In this document: positions 1 to 11,300 of the stretch, piece by piece
How positions within the stretch are numbered: the stretch's first letter is position 1
Layout of the letters: every line of letters starts with the position of its first letter
Source: Tamarix chinensis
Lineage: Eukaryota > Streptophyta > Magnoliopsida > Caryophyllales > Tamaricaceae
Length of the DNA stretch: 64,000 nucleotides
Direction of reading: 5' to 3'
Assembly (NCBI GenBank): GCA_030549775.1
Contig: CM060174.1
Span: 52,392,707 to 52,456,706, forward strand
Notes under the pieces: model-generated
What the model was told of the DNA's origin: nothing
The model's input: the letters and a program-made list of their open reading frames with translations, nothing else
Database searches by the model: none
Position numbers and translations under genes: made by a program

Positions 1-399
1 AGTTTTAAATTTTTGGGGCACTACAATATACATATGCTAGCACATTAGGGTTTTTGATTATGTTGTGTGCATATTATGTGATGTTAAGTATATTATGATT
101 TGTAGTATATGTTGGTAGATGAAATGAAAAGTATTTCATATTATGTGTCCTGTGTAGAAATGATAGTTAAAGAAGGAGCCATATTGTTAATAATAAATGC
201 ATGTATATGACATGGCCATTTGTAGCATAAATGATGTTAATATGAGCCCTAGGGGTATTTTTGTAATTTTTCTTATACAAAAGGTGTGGCCTAAATAAGT
301 ATGTATGGTAGGTGATGATGAGTATTAATAAAAAATAATAATAGTTCGTGGTGTTAGATGATGTATATGAACCATGGGTGTTAATGTTTTATGTGGTAA

Positions 400-1040
400 G
401 AGTATTTTAGTATATTTGGTATAAGAAGGGCATATTGGTAATTTATAGGAACAAAAGGGGTAAAATGGTAAATAAATAAGTAAGAAGGGTATTTTGGTAA
501 TTTTGTCATAAAAAAGGATGGCTTAGTAATTTTATAAACATAAGGGGTAAAATGGTAAATCAATAAGTAAGAAGAATATTTTGGTAATTTAGCATAAAAA
601 AGGGTAATTTGGTAATTTTGTGAGTAAAATGGGTAAAATGGTAAATTAATAAGTAAGAAGGGTATTTTGATAATTTAGCATAAAATAAAGGTAACTTGGT
701 AATTTTGTGAGTAAAAGGGGTAAAATTGCAACTTAGTAGGCAAGAGGTGTATTTTGGTAATTTTAACAAGTATGAAGGGCAATTTGGTGATTTAACTAAT
801 TAAAAGGGTAATTTGATACTTTTAATAAGTATGGAGGGCAATTTGGTAATCTAACCAACCAAAAGGACAATTTGGTAATTTTAATAAGTAAGAGGGGGTA
901 TTTTAGTAATTAAATAAGTATGAAGGGTAATTTGGTAAGTTAACAAGTACAAAGGTTATTTTGGTAATTATACAAGTATGAAGGATAATCTGATAATTTG
1001 ACAATTAAAAAGGGATAACTTAGTAACTTTACAAGCATGA
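400..1040. repeat. Degenerate minisatellite, unit about 22-45 bp
   Basis: Phrases of the type AAGGGTATTTTGGTAATTT recur about fifteen times with variable joins such as aataagtaagaa or acaagtatgaa. The array resumes at about 1885 after an inserted segment (gggtattttagtcattttgtaag). Open frames across it are by-products of the repeat. Confidence 0.75.
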
Positions 1041-1048
1041 AGGGGTAT

Positions 1049-1880
1049 GATGCAGGAGCATCTAATGATTCTCGTATTCCTATTGATTCTCAAGGTAAGG
1101 AAGAATTAGCTTTCTTAATATTGGAGCCAATCATATTTAATATTCTTGATAATATGTCTATGCTTGGTATTAAAAACAATTCGAGATATTCTTGCAGGTA
1201 TATTACATATTTGTAAGGAAAAGATGTTAACACACCAAACAAGACTTAAAGTGTACAAGCATTCAAAGCATACAAGGCTATGACATACATGTGATAACAC
1301 TACAACAAGATATGGTGATGATTATCATTAGTTATATTAAACTTGTTGTAAACCCTAAGTGTATTTTATGTAAGCTTGGGTTTGATGTAATTTCATGTAT
1401 GTACCATAGTTGATTGTGTGGCTTTGTAATGTTGATATTGTGATTAAAATTAGGCATTATATGGGCTTAATTCAAGTAAGATAATTTAGCTTGAATTAAG
1501 GGGGGAGACCGGCTGATTTTTAAGCCTTAATGTCGACTCCTTACCTATATATATATACCTATGTTGTACACGCATAAGAAGAGAAGAAATAAGAAGAAAT
1601 CATTCAAACAAAAACTCAAGTTAAGCACTTGTTTACTCTCTCCTTTTGGAGAATTATCTGCATAGGTAATGCCCAGGGCATTCCTCCATCATTCAAAGAT
1701 TTAAATGTGCAACAACATTAAAATACTTTCCTACCCATTCAATCCGTCATCGTATGTGCCTTTCCTGAAGTTGCCAAAGCTTATATTCCATTAAGCCACA
1801 ATTTGTTCTTGAAATTGTGTCTGCTGTACTCTGATTTCAATAATGAATCGATCCAACATTTCCCCTCCACCTTGATCCAC
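1049..1880 (+). mobile_element. Inserted segment with promoter-like features, possibly a small or solo LTR
   Basis: The minisatellite phrase breaks at about 1048 and resumes at about 1885. The segment between has different composition. It contains a TATA-like run (1545-1558), followed by a purine-rich leader (agaagagaagaaataagaag) and a CT-rich stretch ending in a pyrimidine-rich tail. This resembles the U3-R-U5 order of a plant LTR. I could not fix the ends or find a target duplication, so the class is uncertain. The stretch 1055-1170 is open in one frame but matches nothing I recognise. Confidence 0.35.
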
Positions 1881-2475
1881 ATTAGGGTATTTTAGTCATT
1901 TTGTAAGTATGAAGGGATAAATCGGTAAATTGCATATAACATGATAATGGGTTAAATAAGCCTCTATAATATGACATAATGGATATTAAATAATAGAATA
2001 AGGGTTTATGACTTTAGTATTACTTGTTTAATTATAATCACGTATATTATAAGGATAAGGCTATTTCGGTAAATCAATGAATATCACAAGGATATGGCAT
2101 GGCATAGGGTTGAATGAATAATTAAGAGAATGATATAATGTTATTTCATAATCATGCAAGAGGTGTGTTAGTTGTTAATTATGCGTAGAAATGTTTGCTG
2201 GATGTGCTAGAAGTACATGTTAGGGTTTAAGCGTTTAATGATCCTTGATATAGAATACTTGATTCTATGACCCATATTATAATTATGATATGATAACCCT
2301 TTATGGAAAGTGAATAAATGGAAATGAATTCTAAAATGAAATGGATGAAAAAAGGATGGCCTTAGTGGTTTATTTAAGTTAACATGGACAAGAATATGAA
2401 TAAGGATTACTTAATAATAACATAACATATGAAAATGATTAAGTATATGATTGATGTGTTTTTGTGGTCGCCTTA

Positions 2476-2503
2476 CACTACAAGAAAAGCTATTTTTGGC
2501 AAC
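2476..2503 (+). repeat. Left terminal inverted repeat of the CACTA element
   Basis: 28 bases are the exact reverse complement of 19577-19604. The match ends after GGCAAC, where left continues GG and right continues AGG. Confidence 0.95.
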
Positions 2504-3260
2504 GGAATATGTCGTTGCCAAATATATATTTGCCAACGACATAATATTTTTGGTAACGACAAATTGTCGTTGCATATGATAGCGTAACTAAAGGTTTTTG
2601 CAACGACTTTTTTCCGTTGCCAAAAAAATTTATTTTCGCAACGATAAACTTGTGGCTAAAAATAGTATTTTGTTGTCTTAAATGATTGACAAATGTTGGA
2701 GCATAATTATATTTCGCAACGATTTCCTTGTTGCGAATAAGATATATTTTTTGCAACGAGATTGTTGTTGCGAATAATATGTTATATTTTTCAACAGATT
2801 GATCGTTGCCAATAATGTACGATATTTTTAGCAACAACGTTCCTGTTGCGAATAATATGCTATTTTTTGCAACGGTTGTTTTGTTGCCAATAATCTAAGA
2901 TATTTTTTGTAACAACATTTCTGTTGCAAATAATGTGCTATATTTTTGCGGTTGTTTTTTTGCCAATAATGTAAGATATCTTTTGCAACGGTTGTTTTGT
3001 TGCCAATAATATAAGATATTTTTTGCAACGGTTGTTTTGTTGCCAATAATGTATGATATATTTTTTGCAATAACATTTCTATCACGAATAATATGCTATA
3101 TTTGTACGGTTATTTTTTTTCCCAATAATGTAAGATATTTTTTGCAACAACATTTCTGTTGCCAATAATGTACTTTAATTTTTGTAACAACATTTCTGTT
3201 GCTAATGAAATAATTTCATCCACTATTATTTTTGGCAACAATTTCTTTGTTTCCAAATAA
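2504..3260. repeat. Left subterminal repeat region of the CACTA element
   Basis: Many degenerate copies of a phrase containing TTGCAACGGTTGTTTTGTTG then CCAATAATGTAAGATAT, spaced roughly 40-65 bp and in both orientations of the core TTGCAACG. In En/Spm-type elements such motifs bind the element's own second protein. Here the binding role is inferred from position and repetition. Confidence 0.85.
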
Positions 3261-3610
3261 AGAAATTCCTGCAATGCTATATATATTAAATAAATTATCA
3301 CTTTCTAACATGTCACATTCACATACATATATTAATCAAATATAATTGTCAATATATAGTAAATTCATTTCATCATTAATATGAAATGCATCATACATTA
3401 ATTGTATAATTATTTTATACAATGGTCAAAAACAGAAACTAAACATCCAATATGACATCACCAAAATAACACCAAGAGTTTTCGGCAAAACACTCTTGTA
3501 AAGTGTTTTTTGGTAAAAAGGACAACAAAAAATACGTCGGAATCTAAGAACGCAATCTTGATCAGATCTACGCATCAACTAATAACAAAAGTCATCTATC
3601 CACAAATAAA
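3261..3610. other. AT-rich gap between subterminal repeats and the 3' end of the second CACTA gene
   Basis: No open frame of note and no repeat. It probably contains the 3' untranslated region and polyadenylation region of the minus-strand gene that stops at 3611. Confidence 0.5.
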
Positions 3611-5300
3611 TCAATAATCATCGTCAACACCACCATGAAAAGCATCACCATCATCCTCAAGTGTATTCCTGGACCTGAATAAGTAACAAGATTAATACAT
3701 GTCTCGTGCGTACATACATACATATATATAGACGTAAATATGTGTATGTCTATATATGTAGACGTAAATATGTGTACGTCTATATATGTAGACGTATATA
3801 TGGGTCCGTCTATATATGTATATGTATATCTACGCACGTCTATATATGTATACGAATATATATACACATGTAGATACAAATATATATACGTATGTATATG
3901 TGTGTGTGTGTGCGTATATATATATATATATATCACTATAAGAGACAAAAATATAGATAGATAGTCATGTTTGATAATCATTTTTTCCGATTGATTTTGG
4001 CGATTACATATGCCAACTATATGTGGATAAGTGAAAGGGTTTTTCGAAAGTATGTTTGTATATGTGTTGCATTGATATAAGTAATACTATAATGCAAAGT
4101 AGCGCATATCATGAAATAAATACAAAGTTGGATTACTCTAGAAATTATAATTTACCTGATAATATTGGTAGCCATCATTTGACTCATTTCTAACATCCTC
4201 TTCTCAAAAGCGGCCATAGATTGATCTTGTTTATCTTTAAGCTCGTCTATTTGACTTTGTAGACTACATATCTTATTTTGTTGCTCATCTATCTTGACTT
4301 GTTGCTCATCTATCTTACTTTGTTGTTGTTTGATTTTCTGTTGTTGTTCTTCTTGAATCCTTGATTTGAGCGAGCCGCCATAGCCACTACCTTTCCCCCT
4401 TGTGTATCCAGACTTTGGGCCCAAAACATGAAGTAACATCTCTTCCTGTGTTTGAGGGGCTCCTTCTTTATCCGTGTTAGTCACAAGATGGTGAAGGTCT
4501 CCCTACAATAAACACAACAACATTTTACATATGTATAGATTCATAGTTGTTATAATCAATTCTTTGTACGAACTAACATATACTAATTAATATATATACT
4601 AATACAAATATAAGAATAATTTACATGAATTTTCTTAGAGCGTCCATCATTAACCCACTCTAATACTCCTTGATCATTTGTTCGCGTGTGTTCAGCAAGC
4701 CAAATCACATCAGCACTCGGCTTGACATCACCATTCTTCTTTGTCTGTGAGGACACAGTACTTAGTCATTTTATCCATGAAGATGAATAAATATACCGAA
4801 TATAACTATTTGATATTCTTACCATGATAGTTTCCACTTCTGGAAAAGATAAGTTTCCTGTGGTGTGTTGGCACCATTTATCTGACTTTCGATTCTTGCT
4901 GTTTTGTTCACTCATTTTCTACAATTTAAGAATAAAAGAAATGAAGATAAATAATTCATACCTAATACACAAACATGTAAGGCAGAAAACTTATCAATAA
5001 AGGAAAGAATTACCTTAAATTTATCAGAATTAAAAGTTTCGCAACATTTTATCCAATTTTCTGGATCGAAATCAGTAGGTGGATTTTCCAAACGTTCCTC
5101 ATGTGTATCTCCACATTCTTTGTAGTAAGAATGCAAGCGAGCTTTCCAATACCGATATAAGCGTTGCATTGCAAACAACACAAACGCTTTTAATCTGGGT
5201 AGTTGATTATTATCCATTATGCTGAACTTGTTCTATAATGTCACAACAAAATAATTAGTTGGTTAAGGATCATAGATCAGGATTTATAAAAGGAAAATAA

Positions 5301-5338
<38 letters not shown>

Positions 5339-8300
5339 GACAAGCAACCACATTGCATCACCGTGTTTAGCTGCTACCTGAATCCAAGGTGATGCATCCA
5401 TGAGGACTTTGGTCCGCACAATATGGCCACAAAAATTTACTAAATTTCTGGCATTTTCTCCAACGGCTTGGAGAACATAGTCAGGTATATCAACGACAAG
5501 CTTTGCAGTACCACCTAATGTCTTCTTCTCGATCACATAAGATTTATATTTGCCTCTCTGCCCCCTTTTCCTTTTAGCATTAGATGTTGATGCTATTACA
5601 AAAATAAAAATAAGATAATAAAATCAAGGCTTAGCAGATCTATACATCATAGGAGTTTAAAAGAATAAAAAATATATATACAAACATGATTAATAAAAAT
5701 TACTGTACCTTGACTACTATTGCCATCATTTTCTGGGGTCACATTTCTTGTAGATATATTTTCATGCATATATTGAGTTCTAATTCGAGGTAGAGTATTG
5801 TTAGATTCATTTGTTTCTCTTGGAATTGGATCAGCAACCTCATGCACAGTCAATGTCATCTCAACTCTATCAACAAACTTCTGTGTTGCATTCCTTTTGC
5901 TTCCACCTTATTAGTCATATAAACATATCATAGAACCAAGAAAATAGAGTTACAAGCAAATTGATAGGCCATAACAAGATTGATGTTTAAATTTCAAATA
6001 TTCTCAGATAAACACATACATTTGTGATTTTAAGTATGTAATGAGAATTTACCTGGCTCATTCAAAGGCATAATAGTTAAATCAATATTTTGATTTTCTT
6101 CTTGACCAGGACTATGATTATTAGAACCAACAGCATCCACAACATCCATATTAAGTTCACCTTCAAGACAATTAACTTCTTCCACTTCATTGCGTTGAGG
6201 TCTACTCTGTTGGGATCCATTGGAAACAAAGTTTAACTTCTGCTTACTTCTCGCACTGCCATTTTTGCCAGCTCCTATGCACTTACCTTCATTATGAACA
6301 AAGTCATTGATAAAAAAGGTACATTTAAAATCATTGATCTGGTAGAGTTAAACAATAATCAAAAGGGCAGAAGTGAACCATGTAATAAGCAACATTGATT
6401 ATTTGTTTTTGATGTAGTGAAATAATCTCAAAGTCTCAATGCTTATCTTTTACCTTAGAGGAATATTGATACAAAAGCATCCATTTTACATAATTTATGA
6501 GTAATCTTTCAAATTCGTGTGTGACATATGAGCAAATCAATGAGTAATCCTCTACACAGCAAAATATAAATATCTACTACTCAAGACTAAGTAAATAACA
6601 ATGATTGTTTCAAATCATAACAGAGCTTGGGATTATACCCTACACAAATACAGGGAAATAGAGAATTTGTAATGCTACTTATTGTTTTTGGGATCCATGT
6701 GCATAGATAAATCATCATTTTTCTCTTTTCCCTAGACCACTGTTGATGAAGGAGAGAATTAAAGGATGTGTTGTGCTTCTTGATGTCAAATGAAATGTGG
6801 ACTCCTGATTCCCTTCTATGCTTCTTATTGATTGACATTTGTCTTTTTTTTTTCAGGTTACTGGAGAGTTTTTTATTTGGGGAAAATGTTGGGTCTGTAA
6901 AAACAAAGATAATCATAGGTAAAACGCAGGCAAATGAACCAATAACAGCCCATAAATTTTACTGAAGTACTTGCTAGTCTAAAAGCCATTCCTTGACTTT
7001 TTTTTATTTATAAATTCCTGGCGCTCCTTGACATGCATATCTCCTGACTACTTATTTGGCGTTTTTGAATACTCATGGACATAATAACTGGGTTGAAAAT
7101 TTCACTTCAATCTTACCACCGATCCCGTTGATTACAGCACTGGAAAAAGCCCAACAACTACTTATGGATCTACAATAAAGGGATTATATTCTTAGCCAGG
7201 TTAAAGAAGCAAAAGGTTAGTGATGATCCATCATGTTTCCTTGCATTCTAATTTTCTTTTCTACTTTCTGATGGTGTACTTGGTTGGTATTTGTGTTCCT
7301 GTCCTATTCAAATTGGTTTGATCTTATTACTTCCCTTCTTGGAGAAGCTGAGTCTTCTATCATTATGTTTTGTTTATGGGACTGCAGTGGAATTTTTATT
7401 TCAGCATAAAAATCAGTTAAAGATAGACACTACATCAAAATCAATGTCACTGGTTGATGAGGTATATTCTGGCCTTCTTGGGTTTGATTTGTGACATCTA
7501 TATATATGATTAAGTATATGTATTCTCAATGATCATCTCAATAAAAATATAAATGATCATCTCATCATGACTTTGTAAGAAAGCAAGTTGGTGGAGAATA
7601 ATGATAGTAGCTTATCAATGAAAAATTCAAAATACTGTATTGTCAACATGAAATCAATTCATTTAGGATGAGGTGATTGCTTTGTGATATTAGATGTTTG
7701 GTATATTTTCATTTTTCTTTCTTCTTACTGTAAATAACTTAATATATATTTTGTCCCAGAGAATAAGAACAACCAGGTATTCAGTCACAGAGAATAAAAA
7801 TCTGCTAAGTGTGGTGAAGCTAAGGTTAAAACTCTGCTAAAATTGGAGAAAGAAGAAGATTATGCATTGACATGAGCAGAACTACTACTTCTGTGGTATA
7901 GAACATTTTTTAATAAAGCAAGGAATTATGTTGCATCATAAAACCAAACTCAACCAGGGTGTTTGATATAACTGAATCTAGGTACATCCAAATATTCCTT
8001 TTCATGTAGTGAAATAGAGTTTATATTCTGTCACACCAATCTGCCCTCATTCCCTCTCTTTCAGACCAGTTATAGTTTCAGATAATGGACTTAAAGTTGA
8101 GTTTTTTTTTGTTCTACACTTGCCAGAACTTGTATGGTTATCTATTGCAGCTTTTTCTTTTGATGTAGTGACATAGAGTTTATATTTTGCTGTGAAATTT
8201 CTTCATATTTATATTTTGCAGAAAAGAAAAAAATAATCAACATTAGGGATTGATTATTTGTTTTAGATGTAGTGAAATAATCTGAAAGTCTCAATGCTTA

Positions 8301-11300
8301 TCTTTTACCTGAGAGGAATATTGATACAACATTAATAACATTGATGACCATTAACCTGAAAGTCTCAATGTTCTATACCAGTATCAAGCTTTATTAATCT
8401 TAAACAGGGCCTCTGCAATAAAAAAAAAAAAAGAAGGGCTGAAGCTAAGTAGGGTATACTGTCACAAAGAATAAAACTCTGCTAAAAATGGAGAAAGAAG
8501 CAGATTATGCATTGACATGAGCAGAACTACTACTTCTGTGGTATAGAACATTTTTTAATAAAGCAAGGAATTATGTTGCATCATAAAACCAAACTCAACC
8601 AGGGTGTTTGATATAACTGAATCTAGGTACATCCAAATATTCCTTTTGATGTAGTGAAATAGAGTTTATATTCTGTCACACCAATCTGCCCTCATTCCCT
8701 CTCTTTCAGACCAGTTATAGTTTCAGATAATGGACTTAAAGTTGAGTTTTTTTTTGTTCTACACTTGCCAGAACTTGTATGGTTATCTATTGCAGCTTTT
8801 TCTTTTGATGTAGTGACATAGAGTTTATATTTTGCTGTGAAATTTCTTCATATTTATATTTTGCAGAAAAGAAAAAAATAATCAACATTAGGGATTGATT
8901 ATTTGTTTTAGATGTAGTGAAATAATCTGAAAGTCTCAATGCTTATCTTTTACCTGAGAGGAATATTGATACAACATTAATAACATTGATGACCATTAAC
9001 CTGAAAGTCTCAATGTTCTATACCAGTATCAAGCTTTATTAATCTTAAACAGGGCCTCTGCAATAAAAAAAAAAAAAGAAGGGCTGAAGCTAAGTAGGGT
9101 ATACTGTCACAAAGAATAAAACTCTGCTAAAAATGGAGAAAGAAGCAGATTATGCATTGACATGAGCAGAACTACTACTTCTGTGGTATAGAACATTTTT
9201 TAATAAAGCAAGGAATTATGTTGCATCATAAAACCAAACTCAACCAGGGTGTTTGATATAACTGAATCTAGGTACATCCAAATATTCCTTTTGATGTAGT
9301 GAAATAGAGTTTATATTCTGTCACACCAATCTGCCCTCATTCCCTCTCTTTCAGACCAGTTATAGTTTCAGATAATGGACTTAAAGTTGAGTTTTTTTTT
9401 GTTCTACACTTGCCAGAACTTGTATGGTTATCTATTGCAGCTTTTTCTTTTGATGTAGTGACATAGAGTTTATATTTTGCTGTGAAATTTCTTCATATTT
9501 ATATTTTGCAGAAAAGAAAAAAATAATCAACATTAGGGATTGATTATTTGTTTTAGATGTAGTGAAATAATCTGAAAGTCTCAATGCTTATCTTTTACCT
9601 GAGAGGAATATTGATACAACATTAATAACATTGATGACCATTAACCTGAAAGTCTCAATGTTCTATACCAGTATCAAGCTTTATTAATCTTAAACAGGGC
9701 CTCTGCAATAAAAAAAAAAAAGAAGGGCTGAAGCTAAGTAGGGTATACTGTCACAAAGAATAAAACTCTGCTAAGTAGGGTGAAGCTAAGGTTAAAAATC
9801 TGCTAAAAATGGAGAAAGAAGCAGATTATGCATTGACATGAGCAGAACTACTACTTCTGTGGTATAGAACATTTGTTTAATCAAGGTGTTTGATATAACT
9901 GAATCTAGGTGCATCCAAATATTCCTTTTGATGTAGTGAAATAGAGTTTATATTCTGTCACACCAATCTGCCCTCATTCCCTCTCTTTCAGACCAGTTAT
10001 AGTTTCAGATAATGGACTTAAAGGTGAGTTTTTTTTTGTTCTACACTTGCCAGAACTTGTATGGTTATCTATTGCAGCTTTTTCTTTTGATGTAGTGACA
10101 TAGAGTTTATATTTTTGCTGTGAAATTTCTTCATATTTATATTTTGCAGAAAAGAAAAAAATTATCAACATTAGGGATTGATTATTTGTTTTAGATGTAG
10201 TGAAATAATCTGAAAGTCTCAATGCTTATCTTTTACCTGAGAGGAATATTGATACAACATTAATAACATTGATGACCATTAACCTGAAAGTCTCAATGTT
10301 CTATACCAGTATCAAGCTTTATTAATCTTAAACAGGGCCTCTGCAATAAAAAAAAAAAGAAGGGCTGAAGCTAAGTAGGGTATACTGTCACAAAGAATAA
10401 AACTCTGCTAAAAATGGAGAAAGAAGCAGATTATGCATTGACATGAGCAGAACTACTACTTCTGTGGTATAGAACATTTTTTAATAAAGCAAGGAATTAT
10501 GTTGCATCATAAAACCAAACTCAACCAGGGTGTTTGATATAACTGAATCTAGGTGCATCCAAATATTCCTTTTGATGTAGTGAAATAGAGTGTATATTAT
10601 GACACACCAATCTGCCCTCATTCCCTCTCTTTCAGACCAGTTATAGTTTCAGATGACGGACTTAAAGGTGAGTTTTTTTTTGTTCTACTGCTGTTATGAT
10701 GATAGAAATAGAGTCACACAAGTGTTGGTTCTACTGCTGTTATGATGTGTATTGCTTCATCCACCAAGGAGGCATTTGTATTGTCTATTTCTCTTTTTAG
10801 TCCTTAACTTGGCTGAATATATTATTGTTATTTTTATTGGGAGAGGCTTGTTAGAAAGTGTACATCTATGAGTTCCTAATTTGGGTTCCATCTTCCTTTT
10901 TATTACAGAAAGGTATTTGGGACCTTTACATCAATGGTTCTTATTTTTATTATATACCCCTCCTAATTTATATATTATAACTATTTAAATACATTTACTA
11001 TTCATCAATAATTACTTCTATTAACAGTTCATTATTTAAATACTCTAGCAGACAAAATAAAAAATAAAAAGTGGAGGCATCTTTTTCAAAAGAGGAACCC
11101 AATCTATGTGAGTCCATTTATTTTGGATTTTGGCAATCTGGTGCAAGCCATTTTTGGGTCCCAGGTTTGTGTTTTTTTAAGGAACCTCTGACATACATAC
11201 ACTCTTATCAGCAACTCAGAGTTGCCAATTTCTCTGATCGACTTTTGTTTTGCTGCTTTTAGTTTTGGACACAGCAGCAGGAGTTTGGTGTGATACAAAT

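Larger units (their letters stand above)
1..2475 (-). mobile_element. Giant LTR-like unit G, copy 1, inner part left of the CACTA insertion
   Basis: This AT-rich stretch directly abuts the CACTA element, and 19608-21226 on the other side is clearly the end part of a G unit on the minus strand. If the CACTA element is removed, 1-2475 continues that unit toward its middle. The reverse strand has short A/C-rich phrases and AAACCCTAA words like those in the equivalent part of copies 3 and 4, but I could not align it base by base. The other end of the unit (TGAAATGCCCC) is not seen, so it would lie left of the window. No gene was found. Assignment to the G unit is inference from context. Confidence 0.5.

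Noticed and set aside
1..25. TTTTTGGGGCACTACA as a possible end of another G unit
   Set aside because: It resembles the GGGGCATTTCA end only loosely, no matching duplication can be checked at the window edge, and the orientation would clash with copy 1.
2490..3301. Repetitive minus-strand frames at the left CACTA end
   Set aside because: Translations of the TTGCAACG subterminal repeats.
3592..3981. 129-codon minus-strand frame rich in Tyr/Thr/Ile
   Set aside because: Comes from the TATATATGTAGACG minisatellite in an intron. The real last exon (3674-3611) uses another frame.
7760..10690. CRISPR-like or satellite array
   Set aside because: Units of 645 bp are direct tandem copies without spacers, inside a plant transposon. 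It is not a CRISPR, and there is no sign of a centromeric array.
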